This document shows positions 20,582-33,461 of a stretch of DNA of 64,000 nt, in pieces. Within the stretch, counting starts at the first letter, position 1. Every line of letters starts with the position of its first letter. The notes below the pieces were generated by a model. The model did not search any database and was not told the DNA's origin. It worked only from the letters and a program-made list of their open reading frames with translations. Position numbers and translations under genes: made by a program. This DNA comes from Gonatopus flavifemur (taxonomy: Eukaryota > Arthropoda > Insecta > Hymenoptera > Dryinidae), in assembly GCA_018340375.1 (NCBI GenBank), contig JAFFJZ010000087.1:1-64000 (forward strand), written 5' to 3'.

Positions 20582-21793
20582 ATGGGTAAGAGAGCTGAAA
20601 ACCCACCTCTGAATTCGCCGAAATCGAAAATGCCAAATCAAAGCAAGGTTGACCTTCCGATCAGCCTTGCCTCGAACAGATATTCGACTTACGACTCGGC
20701 TCCTTATATCGTACATTTCGAAAGGCAGACCGAAAAAAAGTCTGACAAAACTCTAAGCGAGTTGGGTTTGGGAATCCGATTAGGTAAATTATTTCCTGGC
20801 TTTGCGGATGTCACCAAGAATATTGTTAGAACAGGTGATGACAAATTCAGATTGTCTTCTGATGACCTAAAAGTCGCTAATCTTTTTGTTGAAGACAATC
20901 TTCTAGGAAAGAAAATTCATCCCGAAGAAACCTGGATCGCTTACATTCCTAATTTTAAAATTCAAAAGTCCTTAGTTATAGGGAATATAGACACGGATAT
21001 TTCTATAGTTGATCTCAGAAATGGCATTCGTATTACACCATTCTGGCCTCATCACCTTGAGATTTTAGAAATTGAGAGGATAACGAAGAAGGGTCCTGAA
21101 CCTGAAGATCCTACAAAGACTATTCAATACGTACCTACGGACATGATTAGGATAAAATATAAAGGAAACAAACGTTCCCCAAAGCTGTTGATTCATGGTG
21201 TCCTTTGTGACACTCGTCCATATATCTATAAGGTAAGAAGGTGTTTGAATTGTCAAAGGTTTGGCCACGTTGAAAAGTGGTGCAAATCTAAAACAAAGCC
21301 CCGTTGTGCCAAATGTGGTGATGATCATTTGGCTAAGGATTGCAAATCTCAATACTTGAAATGTGCAAATTGCCTTAACGACCCACAGAGGGATGTGAAT
21401 CACCCAGCTGATGATGCTTCTTGCCCTGAGTTCGCGAAGCAAAAGAAAATGAAAAAACTGATGGCGTTGAGGGATATCTCATACCAGGAAGCGCTGGCTT
21501 TGTATAAATCTTACAAGGGTAACCCTCCCTTGAAGGACGTAACGTATGCTCAATCTATTCAACCCACTCTGGGTCAGTTCCTGAACACAGATAATGAATC
21601 TAAAGACCATGAAGAGGTAATTTGTTCTGAGGAATCAGTTAATGGATGCAATCTTAAAACAATTGTTGAAAACAACATTAAAGTTGTTTTACGTACACTT
21701 CTCCCTGGTGCTCTAAAGTTTATATTATGCGATATTATGGGTAGTTCGCCCGAAGATGATATTCTGAACGGAAAGGCAATTCAAATGTCATAA
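20582..21793 (+). CDS. I-type LINE ORF1 (gag-like nucleic-acid-binding protein)
   Basis: 403 codons from ATG 20582 with no interruption. The N-terminal half is basic. From residue 221 a series of CCHC knuckles appears: CLNCQRFGHVEKWC, then CAKCGDDHLAKDC, then CANC with a spaced His/Cys. These bind the element RNA during ribonucleoprotein assembly. The C-terminal third is acidic (SKDHEEVICSEES). A short upstream in-frame extension exists without an ATG. Separated from ORF2 by about 380 bp of AT-rich sequence, so ORF2 would need internal initiation or reinitiation. Confidence 0.85.
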   Translation: MGKRAENPPLNSPKSKMPNQSKVDLPISLASNRYSTYDSAPYIVHFERQTEKKSDKTLSELGLGIRLGKLFPGFADVTKNIVRTGDDKFRLSSDDLKVANLFVEDNLLGKKIHPEETWIAYIPNFKIQKSLVIGNIDTDISIVDLRNGIRITPFWPHHLEILEIERITKKGPEPEDPTKTIQYVPTDMIRIKYKGNKRSPKLLIHGVLCDTRPYIYKVRRCLNCQRFGHVEKWCKSKTKPRCAKCGDDHLAKDCKSQYLKCANCLNDPQRDVNHPADDASCPEFAKQKKMKKLMALRDISYQEALALYKSYKGNPPLKDVTYAQSIQPTLGQFLNTDNESKDHEEVICSEESVNGCNLKTIVENNIKVVLRTLLPGALKFILCDIMGSSPEDDILNGKAIQMS

Positions 21794-22175
21794 CACATAA
21801 CATCCAGCTTCAAATTGACTTCCTGACTCGTACTCTATACATTTTCATAACAGCTAATCCTGCTTATATCTCAAAAATCTCGTACTTTTTCTGTTTATTT
21901 TCTACCCTCTAATAGAGAAACTATATATTCTCTCAGTTTCCCCAATGGATAAGTCTATTATTCATATTACTTTGTTTTTTACAGATGTTATATCTGGACA
22001 TAGTTTGAGCATACGTTATCTCAATATGCAAGAGTTCAGTTTTTATATGATTAAAGTTTATATCTTTGTTTGTAAATACTTGTTCTCGTGTACCTGTGTC
22101 AAAGTTAACATATTGAATTATTTTTTTTTATGAAAAAATCTATCGTTACGATGCATATACTTGCCAGAATTTCTT

Positions 22176-25100
22176 ATGGCTAATAAACTGAAAATAATAC
22201 AGTGGAATTGTCACGGTTTACTTTGCAGAGTTCAAGAATTTCCAGACTTACTTGACAACAATAACACAGATGTTTTATGCTTGACAGAAACCTGGTTCAA
22301 TGATATAGTTCAATACAGATATTCTGGTTATAAAATTTACCGTCACGACTCACCTTCTCACAATAATTCAAGAGGATCAGCTATCTTCATAAAAAACACC
22401 ATTCCTCATGATCCTGTAGATTCTAATTCAATTCCTATTTATAATGATTGCATCAGCAATCAAACCGATTTAGTTGGAGTTAAAATTAAAATTCAAGATA
22501 AACTCACGTACATTTTCTCTGTCTACAATCCTCCTCACAGCAACAATAACCATTACAAACCTACTTATTTATGGTAAAAGTTTTTGCATATTTTGATACC
22601 TTAGATTCTTTTATAATCACCGGCGATTTCAATACCAAATCATATCTGTGGAGTCCTCTGGATAATGCTGAAAATAGAGAAGGCAAAGAAATCGAACATG
22701 CTATTATTTCTAGCAGCTTAATCTGCCTAAATAATAATAAACCAACTAGACCACATGATAATGATAGCGGTGGTACTGCTATAGATCTCACCTTTTCTTC
22801 TCCAAATTTGGCTGCTGTTGCAAATTGGGCTGTTTTACACGACACAAAAGGAAGTGATCACTACCCTATAGAAACTACTATTCAGATTAAGCGTACAAAT
22901 AAAACTCCTAGAAGACCTTCCATGTCAATAACAAAAATAGATTGGATTTTATTTGGAAAATATCTTGATGAATACCTCAAAGATTTCCCATTTTCTTCAT
23001 CAATAGAAAATGATTATAAACTTTTTGTTCATATAATCAAAACTTTAATACTTCATTCTGGTGGCAAAATTGAAGATAATAAAAATGTTGGAAAAGCTAT
23101 CCCTTCTCCTTGGTGGTCTGAAGAATGTTCTGAAATCATCAAGGACAGGTCTATGTATTATAAAAAATTTTGCAAACATCCTAACAATGAAAATCTAGAA
23201 AATTATAGAAATGAAGTCAAAAGAACAAGTGAACTGTTGAAAAAATATAAAAAAGATAAATTCGACGAACTTACAAGATCCCTAAATCCAATTATCAATG
23301 CCAAAAAATGTTGGGAAATCTTCAAAAGATTCGAAAATAAAAAAGGTGGTCCTCCTCGTATCCCTACAGACCCTTTCTCTAACATTCAGGTCTCAGAAGC
23401 CATTGAAAAGCTCTCCAAAAACAAGAATAATAGTGACAATTCCACTGTTCCTCTCACAAAGGCTGTCAATTCAATTCCGATTGAAAATGATTTTCTAGTT
23501 AGACCTATTTCAATGAATGAATTGTTTTTTGCTATTAATAGTTTGAAAATCAAATCTGCTGCAGGACCTGATCTTATCAACAACAAAATCATTTCTAATT
23601 TTACTGAGACCGCCAGGGGCATTTTATTGAAATTTCTTAATCGAATGTTTCATCACGGCATAATTCCTTCTGACTGGTCTGAGCATGATATTGTTCTCAT
23701 TGGGAAGCCGAACAATAAAGGTTATAGACTTATAACTTATCGCTCTGGCTTCATGTATGTTGAAATTATATGAAAGGATCGTTTTGACCAGATTGGAATA
23801 TTGGACAGAAAAAAACAATGTCATACCCGACTATCAGTTTGGTTTCCACAAACAAAAAAGCTGCTCGGATAACTTGAACGTTCTTATTACGGACATCAAA
23901 AGAGGTGTTTTGCAGAAGAGTAATACCGGTGCCTTGTTCCTTGATCTTGAGGGTGCCTTCGATTATGTCAATCCAAATATTCTATATAATAAACTCATAG
24001 AATTGAAGTTACTTAACAAAGTGGCTAGAATTATACATAACATTATCTCCAACAGAAAAATCAATATTTACTTGAATGGACAATTTTTAGAATCAAAAAA
24101 CATCTCAAGGGGATTACCTAAGGGTGCAATTCTGAGTCCCATCCTTTTTAATATATATATTTCTGCTCTAAAGGAACATCTTGGAAACGATGTGAAAATC
24201 CTATGTTATGCCGATGACATTGTTATTGATTACACAAACCAAAATATAACTATGATCTATGAGGTTCTTAATCGAAGTATTGAAAAGCTGAATGAGTACT
24301 TAATTAAATTGGATCTCAAGATCTCTATTAACAAGTCGGAATTCTGCATCTTTTCGCAAAAGACATCTTTAAAGGAACTTATTTTCAAAGGTAATCTTAC
24401 TTCACACTTGAATAATACCCCTTTTGAAATGAAAAATAATGTTAAATTCCTTGGAGTTTATTTACATCAGCGCCTCAACTGGGATCTCCACGTAAATTAT
24501 ATAAGGCAAAAAGCTCTCGGACACCTAAAAATTCTCAAGTTGTTCAGTAAAAACAATTCTGGTGGTCACCCGTCAACTCTTCTGAATATTTATAAGGGCC
24601 TTATAAGGTCCACTCTTGACTGGGGTTCAATTTGTTATGGTACTCTTACAACCACTCAATCTCTGACCCTTGACAGAATTAAATACGCGTCCTCACGTCT
24701 TTCAACTGGATTGATAAAAGCTACACCAATTAACGTACTTTTGGATATATCGTCTGAATATCCTCTGTACATAAGAAGAAATCTTGTTGAAAAATATGCT
24801 TCCAAAATCATTTCTCAAAATAATCACATCCTCAACAATAGTTTGACTCAATGCTCATTACAATTCAGCAGACTCATGGAACAAAAAAGAATAGAATCAA
24901 GAGATATCTTAGTAAAATCATATACAAACATAAAAGAAAAATACCCTAATATAAGAAAGTACAACATTCCATATTCTCTTCCATATCCTATTTACTCTAG
25001 ACTTCTTACTCCTATAATAGATTTCTCCACAGGACGTGATATAAGAGAAAGTAACAACCCGAACCAAGCTTTTAATCGAATCATCAAATCTAATTTCCCA

Positions 25101-25989
25101 AATAAATTCTATATATATACAGACGGATCCAAAGATTCATCTTCAAACTGGTTGCGCTGTATATTTCGGAAACATTAAACATACTATACTCCCAAAAGTA
25201 AATAAGCTATGCACCATCTTTGGGGCTGAAGCTCAGGCTATTCTGATAGCTATAAACTATATCATTAATAATAATGTCCTTGATTCTCTTATCTTTTCAG
25301 ATTCTTCAAGTGTGCTCATTGCTCTTCAGGCAAATAATATAAAAGGGAAGCAAAATCCCATAATTTATACAATAAAAAACTTACTATATAAATGTGAAAT
25401 TAGTAAATTGAAAGTTCGTCTTATGTGGATACCGGCTCATGTCGGAATAAATGGAAATGAAAAAGCTGATTCTGCTGCTAAAAAGTCACTATCTTTCCCT
25501 GACCCTGTCAACGCTAAGCTTTTCTATAAAAATTTATATGAATTTTTCAATAAAACCTCTAGAGATGAAGCCAGAATTCATGTACTCAAATTGGCTAAGG
25601 ACAAAGGAAAAAACTACTTCAATACAGTCCAAATTCCGTTTCAAAAGCATCACGCGTGGTTTCATAAATTGCCTCTTAATAGGCAATTGATTGGTGCCAT
25701 TTCCAGAATCAGATCGGGTCATGTAAGACTCAATGATCATCTGTTTAGGAAAAATATTATTGATTCTCCTGCCTGTTCATGTGGATTCCCAAACCAGTCT
25801 CTCAATCATATCTTTTTTGAATGCCATGAACATTCTAAATTTAGAGATAAGTTAATGAATAACCTGATGAAACATCAGGCCTTCAATACTCTTCATGATA
25901 TGTGCATCAATGAACTTTCTTTTTCGACGAATTTGGGTGTTCTCATCTCGATTTATAATTTTTTAAAAGATTCATCTATTCAACTTTGA
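22176..25989 (+). pseudogene. I-type LINE ORF2: endonuclease, reverse transcriptase, RNase H; frameshifted
   Basis: Starts MANKLKIIQWNCHGL (22176), an apurinic endonuclease opening, with LCLTETWF at about 22278. A shift at about 22560-22590 leads to FIITGDFNTKSYLW and GSDHYPIETT (catalytic His). The RT follows, with a second shift near 23740-23760, then QFGFHKQKSCSDNL, ALFLDLEGAFDYVN, RGLPKGAILSPILF and catalytic YADD (about 24206). A third shift near 25150 splits RNase H: TDGSK, GAEAQAIL, FSDSSSVL and GNEKADSAAK, which hold all four catalytic acids. A C-terminal CHEH-type zinc cluster (CSCGFPNQSLNHIFFECHEH) follows. Domains are complete and damage is limited to small indels. Confidence 0.85.
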
Positions 25990-25999
25990 CTTATAAATA

Positions 26000-28031
26000 C
26001 AGGGTGGGGCATTTAAAGTGTCGCGGGCGTTTTTTCCAAAAATGAAGTGAGATACGAGAAAATTTTTCGGACAAAAGTTGTAGGGTACCGAGGGGGACAT
26101 CCGATGGTGGCCTTGGCTTTGACCTCAAATCTCATCTTTAAGGGCATTCTGAGATCAACTCTTGTTTTTTAAATAGCCTCTCATATTTTTTACTGCAGAT
26201 TTGGATTCTAGGTCAAAAACCAAGGAACTTTTGTCTGAACCATTTTCCTGAAATCCGCAAAAATGGCGCTCTAATCGATATTGTTCCATTTTGAATCTGA
26301 CATTCGAATAACTCGAAAACGAAGGGTCTTGCAAAAGAATGTTTCGTACAAAAGTTGTCAATACACAACACATTTCAATCGTCTACATTACCACCATTCA
26401 GAGCTCACGCGATGTAAACAAACGACGGGGTTCAGTGAAAATTCACGATTTTGAAAGTCAGTTTGTCAGTTACATTTGATTATTACTTGGTTCATGACAA
26501 ATTGAAAATCATGGATATCCGATACACGGTTTCTGAGAAGATCGATATGATCTACATTTACGGTGAAGTGCATAAGAACCCCAGACAAGCATATGACTTG
26601 TATGCAGAACGATTTCCTGAAAGAACAACGCCATCCATTAGGTATTTTCAACGCATTACAAAATTATTCTCAGCAACGGGAAGTGTTACAAGGGAAAAAC
26701 GACATCGAATGAGAACTGTTAGCGGAGAAAATGCGGAAGTTAAGGTACTAGCTGCAGTAGCCAATAATCCACACGTGAGCTCTCGTGAAATTGAACTCCA
26801 TTCGGGAATTTCTCGAAGAAGTGTTCTTCGAATACTGAAACGTCACAAATTCCATCCGTATCACATTTGTTTGCATCAAGACCTTCACGGTGATGATTTC
26901 GAAAATCGTGTACAGTTTTGTCGATGGGGTCTAGCGCAAATGCACAATAACAACTTCATCAACATATTATTTTCTGATGAGTCGACGTTCACCAATGATG
27001 GTCAAGTAAATCGACATAATATGCATTACTGGGCGACAGAAAATCCAAGATGGTTACGTCAAGTAGAGCATCAAAGACAATGGGCTGTGAATGTTTGGTG
27101 TGGTATTTTTCGATCTCGAGTAATTGGACCGTACTTCATTGCAGATACGCTAAATGGAGAGAAGTACAGACATTTCTTAGATCAAGTACTTCCAACATTA
27201 CTTGAAGACATACCTATTCAGGAACGATTGAATATGTGGTATCAACACGATGGTTGTCCATCCCATTATGCAGTCACAGCTCGAGAAATATTGGACAGAG
27301 ATTGTCCTGGACGATGAATAGGACGTCGTGGACCAGTTCATTGGCTTGCCCGTTCTCCGGATCTTACTTCTCCAGATTTTTTTTTATGGGGATACATAAA
27401 AGATACAGTTTATCAACAAGCACCGACTACACCTGAGAATATGCGTCAACGAATCATCAATGCATGTGCGAGCATCAATGAAGATATTTTAGCACGAGTT
27501 CAGCAATCTTTTGTAAAACGTTTTGAAATGTGTATTGAAGTCGAAGGCCATCATTTTGAGCATCTACTGCATTAAAATTATCCAAGTGATGTAGACGATT
27601 GAAATGTGTTGTGTTTTGTCTGTTATACCCCATCACCTCCGTTTCAGTTCAAGGGGTCGCCCTTGGAATCAGACAACTTTTGTCCGAAACATTCTCCTCC
27701 AAGACCCTTCGTTTTCGAGTTATTCTAATGTCAGATTCAGTATGGAACAATATCGATTAGAGCGCCATCTTTGCGGATTTCAGGGAAATGGTTCAGACAA
27801 AAGTTTCTTGGTTTTTGACCTAGAATCCAAATCTGCAGTAAACAATATGAGATGCTATTTAAAAAACAAGAGTTGACCTCAGAATGCCCTTGAAGATGAG
27901 ATTTGAGGTCAAAGCCAAGGCCACCATCGGATGTCCCCCTCGATACCCTACAATGTTTGTCCGAAAAATTTTCTCGTATCTCATTTTATTTTTGGAAAAA
28001 ACGCCCGCGACACTTTAAATGCCCCACCCTG
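26000..28031 (+). mobile_element. DD41D Tc1/mariner-type transposon with long inverted termini
   Basis: Ends CAGGGTGGGGCATTTAAAG and its reverse complement, flanked by TA at 25998-25999 and 28032-28033. Inverted similarity extends about 400 bp inward on each side (to about 26390 and from about 27590), much longer than usual mariner termini. It is inserted in the 3' UTR of the I-type LINE, so it is younger than the LINE. Confidence 0.9.
26511..27575 (+). pseudogene. DD41D mariner-type transposase with one nonsense codon
   Basis: 355-codon frame from ATG 26511 to TAA 27573. The N-terminal part (AYDLYAERFPERTTPS) resembles the helix-turn-helix domain often annotated DUF4817 in insect transposases, then a second HTH (SREIELHSGISRRSVLRILK). 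Catalytic residues: Asp156 in LFSDEST, Asp247 in YQHDGCPSH and Asp289 in SPDLTSPDFFLWG, spacing 41. TGA at 27315-27317 (residue 269, CGA in the likely ancestor) is the only break. Closest known group by spacing is rosa-like DD41D. Confidence 0.88.
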
Positions 28032-28331
28032 TATATTGATCATACGATAAAGCCTCTACAACAATAACTTTATGCAGGATTGTAAATTATTAAATAAATG
28101 ATAATAATAACAAATATAAATAACTAAAATGATGATTACATATTCAAGCGGGAATTCGTAGTAGCACGAAAAAGTTAAATATCCCGCCATTATCTTGGGC
28201 GGTAACAACGGAAGATTTCTGAACGATTCTTTGATCACATGAGTAGATGCCTTAAATATAACCTACTATGATGCCAGTCTATTCTACTCAAGCCAGTTTG
28301 TGATTTTTCAAAAGAAGAAGATAAAGAAGAC

Positions 28332-28385
28332 TTGAAATTGGCGTATAGGCTTCTGCAAGGCCTAAGCCATTTATAACCAATAACC
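28332..28385. repeat. 54-bp direct repeat, right copy
   Basis: Partner of 20242-20295 with two transitions. Followed by another AATAACC unit and CTTCAAATG, the latter also occurring just before the left copy. Confidence 0.75.
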
Positions 28386-28717
28386 AATAACCTTCAAATG
28401 TCACAAATTTATCATCACTTGTATTGGAATTCTTCTAAACGCAGCAATTGAATTCAATTGTTGCACATCCAATTCAGACATACACACTCTGGTCATGGAT
28501 TCAAAAATCGCATTTATAAGATAATCTGAGAAGAAAATTCAGTGCAAAATGTCGCCTGTTTCTTCTGAAGTTTTTGATCCCTCAAGATTCATGTAAAATA
28601 AAAAAACACAGCAAGTTTGAATTTATTCTCATTCGATCAAAGAGAAGAATTTTTGTTGATTAATTGATCAATCATTTTCATAGAATATATACTTTTCTAA
28701 TTGAGTGCAAATTAATA
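28386..28717. other. AT-rich stretch, nothing recognised
   Basis: No frame or repeat recognised between the LINE and the Tigger-like element. Confidence 0.4.
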
Positions 28718-30110
28718 CAGTAGCCTCTCGTTATAAGAGTACCCGTTATAAGCATCGAAAGATTAGTTCCGCATGACTGAGTTCGGCGCTACCCCCACTC
28801 TTATGCTGATTCGAGATTAAGAACTCACCTCTCGTTATAAGCGTCGGGAGAAGATTCATCATTTCAAAGTTGGACAAATGAAAATCTATGAAGGATGCAG
28901 TGAAGCAGACTGGATTAGCATGAGGTTTACGGCTTTAGAAATCAGTTCGAATATAATTCAACACCATTTTCACATATCATGTCCGTACGGACTGCTTTTG
29001 ACTCATTTCTAGTTGTATGAATTTCTTATAATGGAAATCTTACAATCTCTGAAAAAAGCTCAATGAATTCATGAATTTTTGATAATCTTGATAATCACAT
29101 CAATTGAATCCACAAAGAACGTTATCGATTCTCTCTAAATTACTTCCTAACAGTTTGTTTTTTTTTCTAAACAATGCTACTCAGTTGTACAGAAAGTATG
29201 TGAATAGTCACATTCTACTTGTGATCTCAAAATTGACTCCGTGCTTTAGAACAATTTTTTCCATAAATTTATATTTTTGCCACGAGGAATGTATCGTCGG
29301 TACTCTGATAAAACCTCGTATCTCGATTTTTGACCGTATCGAGTTTCCATCGGAAATATTATCAGTACACGCTAAATACACACATAATCAAGTTATATAT
29401 GGTCAAGTATGTTCAATCAACAATAATCGAAGGACACTTTGTTTATAAAAGTCTTGTTTATATGTGCATTAGCATGTACTGATCATTTTTCCGATGGAAC
29501 CACCTATAACTGTTGAAAATCGAGATACGAGGTTCTTTCAGAATACTGACGATATCCTTGGATTCCTTTCACTCATTAAGGGGTTACTTGCGTTTCAGAG
29601 GCCAAAAAAAAGGTAATTTTCTCGATTTTTTTTTAGCGTACTACAAAAGAAATTTCTATTCAAGTTTTTATTGCATGTTATAAGGTCACTTTCGAACAGC
29701 ATATTCAAAAATGTTGATTGAAAAATATAATAAATTGGATTGATGGCAGCCGATTTTCGGAGGTGCCTCGAAAAAAAGTAGTTTGCGGTAGTCAAAATTA
29801 CTTGCGATTGCTTCATCTGAAAAATAAAAGAAAATATATTTTCTTCTAGTATTAGAGTAAAACTAGCTCGTGAACGAAGGATTCGAGACAAAAAATGAAA
29901 ATTGAATTTTTGGCAGTGGTTTGAACAAAGATTTCACTTTTTCACAAGTCGTTATCTCCTGTCACGTACATACCCACTAAATAAAATGAACTGACGCTTA
30001 TAACGAGTGGTGCGGAGTCAACCTCGTTACGTAGAGGAGTGGGGACGTGTACTTTCCCCTACTTTCTTCCCCTGCACCCCCTAGGCGACTCTTATAATGA
30101 GAGGCTACTG
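28718..30110. mobile_element. Non-autonomous pogo/Tigger-like element (1393 bp)
   Basis: Ends CAGTAGCCTCTCGTTATAAG and CTTATAATGAGAGGCTACTG, with TA on both sides (28716-28717, 30111-30112). The CAGTAG-N-CCTC start and ATAAG repeats (GTTATAAGCATCG, CTCGTTATAAGCGTCG) are characteristic of pogo/Tigger termini. No transposase frame is left. A nested palindrome at about 29275-29560 (CCTCGTATCTCGATTTT in both orientations) suggests a second insertion. Confidence 0.85.
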
Positions 30111-32273
30111 TATTACTGACTCACTTGGATATGTGAGGTTTCCTTTATTTTTAAAATCAATAAAGGAATTTAATAAGTCTTCTTTGGTGCCAATCAATTC
30201 CGAGACACACACTTCTCACCTCAGTTGCAGGCATAATTTCCTGGCTACGAATCCACTGATATAAATCACAATTCCTTGTACATACTCGGATAATTTATTA
30301 TCAAAAATGTAGTCGTGATTCAGTAATGCATCATTGTTGTTGACAGGGTTTGAAATCTGATTATATATTGAATTGGTCTCATTTATTTGTTCTTGAGGTG
30401 ACTTCATTATTGTACTGCAATTCAAGATAGAAATTTTATCCAAAGGAATACAATTTCCAACTCCCTTATCACTTATTTCACAGTGGATCACAATTCTGTT
30501 GTATGCTGCTCTGAATTGTTTGCAGGTGGGATTATCGTTTTGCCCTCCCTTAGACCTAATTCTACCAAAGAAAAATTCAAGGTGATCTTGTGACAACCTG
30601 TATACGGGAATGTATTCAAGTATTTTTTTTGAAGCAACATATCTTTCATGTAAGCGTATGACGCTATTTAAACTAATTAATATACCTCGAAATCCAACTT
30701 TTCTTGGCGAATCTATGATAAGGGTACCATCTGATAATTTCAAAGATGTGATGTATTTATGAAACTTTTCATAAATTATTGTATATTCGGGAATATTTTC
30801 ATTACAAATAGCTTGTTTATATCCAGAAACATGCAATCCATGAGAGTTTGAAATGTCGAAGGCATTGTTTATCATTTCGATAAACTCTACTGTAGCTGTA
30901 CAATGTTTAAAATTGGGTAATTTTAGAATCTGCTGACAAAATAATAAGGCTTTAGCCACAGATGCACTAAGTAATTGAGTTGCTAATGCCACTCTCATTT
31001 TTTGTTTGAAGAACAGAATATGTCTTCTTCTCAATTGATTGGCTAAATGTAAGCTTTCTGAATCTTGCAGTTCGTCCAACTTGACTAAATAATCGAAATC
31101 TATTGTTTCCCCTTTGCTGTTATATAAAACTCTATAATCCCCGAAAGTATTTCTGATTAACTTTATCATATGAGAAGGATCTAGAATGAAAAACGCAGAT
31201 GATGTTATTTGTGTATTGAGATGATTCATATCATCTAAAGTACAGCCCATGATCGAGGCCATTGATAAATTACTAGAGAGTCCATCACAAGTCACATTAA
31301 TAATCTGTATTCCACATTCATGTAAAACATCTAGAGCTTGTTCTAATAATCTAGCTTTTTGAGATGCGTTAAGGGAGTTGATGAAAAAATACCCTATAGG
31401 TAATTTCCAGGATTCAGTAACTGAAACTCCCATAAATACTAAGGCTTCACTGGCTTCTCCAATGGTTTTATCTTGAATTCCTATGCCGTAGTCGACTAAA
31501 CCGTGAAGTGTGTGTCCATCCCATTGGATGTGCTTCCGAATTGACATTTCGTTGAAAACTAAAGAACATATGACAGGTTCTTTTGAGTGTTGCGTTTTTA
31601 ATTTTAATGAATTTAATGCTTCTACAGTGAACCCTGGTTTACCGTCAATAACTTTGTACCATCTACTCAATGTCTTTGGATGAGGTAGACAATTATTGAA
31701 ATAACTACGTAAGAAGTCATAGGCTTTTGGTGAAAAAAAAACTAACAGTGAGTGCAAATTTTCGAAGCTCTTCTGGATATTTCTGAGCTACTGATTGTTC
31801 AGTATTCTTCGTAAGAAGTCTAAGCAATAAACTTTCATGCTTACCGAAATTTTGTTTCAGGAATGTAGCAGTATCTTCTTGTATAATATGTTAATTTTTC
31901 ATGTCTTTGATTAAATCAGATAAGGATTCAACTTTTTCTTCAATCGATGTTTTTCCAATTGTGACGATCTGATTTGTTTCGTTTTCTTCATATCCAAAGC
32001 TGTTAGTTTTTCAATTTTTCTTTTAGAGCTACTTTCCTTGGCGTGTCCTTTAACGAAGGTAAAAACACCTTCTCGGCACCATCACTGTCATATGCTTCAT
32101 TTTCCTTGTCATCAGACGAACAATCAATACTATCTTCATTAAAACAACCGGGTGGCGATTCATACAGTACATGATTGTTTTCTTGTAGAATTTTAACCAC
32201 TCTGGCTTTCAACCTGTTGACCTATTCAAAATATTCAATTAATTTCATCTCATTAACTGGATTCATGGAATAT

Positions 32274-32779
32274 TACCCGAAGAGAACATGAAGCTTCAGC
32301 GAACGTTCAGATCAGATGTGTATAGATCGGGCCGAAGGTTCATTAGAGCTAACGTTTAGATTCACAAACGTTTGACAAAGGTTCTACGGACGTTGAAATG
32401 TCCGCCTCGAAATACGTTCAGGGAACATAGATGGAACGTTCGCTGAAGGTTCATCGAAGGTTTGACGAAGCTTCACAAAAATATCTGTACTTATATTAAT
32501 TTTGATCAATTTATATGAAAACAAATCAATTAATAAACATAAATTATTATAAATTAATCTAAGTATAGATATTTTTGTGAAGCTTCGTCAGACTTTCGAT
32601 GAACCTTCAGCGAACGTTCCATCTATGTTCCCTGAACGTATTTTGAGGCGGACATTTCAGCGTCCGTAGAACCTTTGTCAAACGTTTGTGAATCTAAAAG
32701 TTAGCTCTAATGAACCTTCGGCCCGATCTATACACATCTGATCTGAACGTTCGCTGAAGCTTCATGTTCTCTTCGGGTA
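32274..32779. mobile_element. 506-bp palindromic element in intron 2 of the THAP gene
   Basis: TACCCGAAGAGAACATGAAG at the left and its reverse complement at the right. Arms of about 220 bp stay paired through GATCAGATGTGTATAGATCG and GTTCTACGGACG. An AT-rich spacer of about 80 bp separates them. Several internal GAACGTTCGCTGAAG-like subrepeats. Non-coding; no clean target duplication seen. Confidence 0.85.
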
Positions 32780-33461
32780 GTTATTATGAATAGCATTACA
32801 ATGTAATTGAAAGAAAAAACGTAGATAAATTGACAAATTCCCACACTTTTTAGCTGTATCAAACAATACATTCCAGGAGAAAAGCGATTGTCAATATGAC
32901 ATCAAATCAATATTGACCTGCTCATTTTTATTGAATTTTGATCCAATTTCAATAAGTTAGATATTAATTGGACATCAAAATGAGATTAATAGACCCCTAA
33001 GTAGCAACTGAACGTTGTATATGTACTATGAACGTTCATAATATATCTAAATATACTATTAACGTACATAGTATATCTAAATATACTATGAACGTACATA
33101 GTATGTATGCAACATTCTGATGCTACTAGGCTGATGCTTCTGGCTGGTCTTTACATTCATAAAATATTCGGTACAAGAAATATTTGTAAAATTTACTATC
33201 TCATCATCCTCGCGTATTATTGTTATAAAATCTTTTCATTATATGGTTTCATGTAATTCTGTGGATGTCCAAATGGATTACCTTCTCAGTTGGAACATTG
33301 AAACAGTTACTATACAAAATTCAATGATGCAAATAATTAATTTTAATAATGCAAAAACATGATAGCAGACTGTTATTGTTTGAGACATTATTAATCATTT
33401 TTATACTTTATGACATACAATTATTTCATTAGATTGATAAGTATCGTAAGCTTTTACTTAC
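32780..33461. other. AT-rich remainder of intron 2
   Basis: Contains a small tandem motif GAACGTACATAGTATATCTA-like (about 33005-33110, three partial copies). No exon recognised. Confidence 0.4.

Larger units (their letters stand above)
20296..28331 (+). mobile_element. I-clade-type LINE with RNase H, interrupted by a mariner-like element
   Basis: Two-ORF non-LTR retrotransposon: ORF1 with three retroviral-type zinc knuckles, ORF2 with endonuclease, RT and RNase H. That combination fits the I group rather than Jockey. The 3' UTR (25990-28331) is split by a DD41D element at 26000-28031. A 54-bp direct repeat flanks the whole. ORF1 is intact while ORF2 carries frameshifts, so the copy could supply ORF1 protein at most. 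Confidence 0.85.

Noticed and set aside
20540..25989. Endogenous retrovirus (zinc knuckles, RT, RNase H)
   Set aside because: An endonuclease of the apurinic type precedes the RT, and there are no LTRs, protease, integrase or envelope; it is a LINE.
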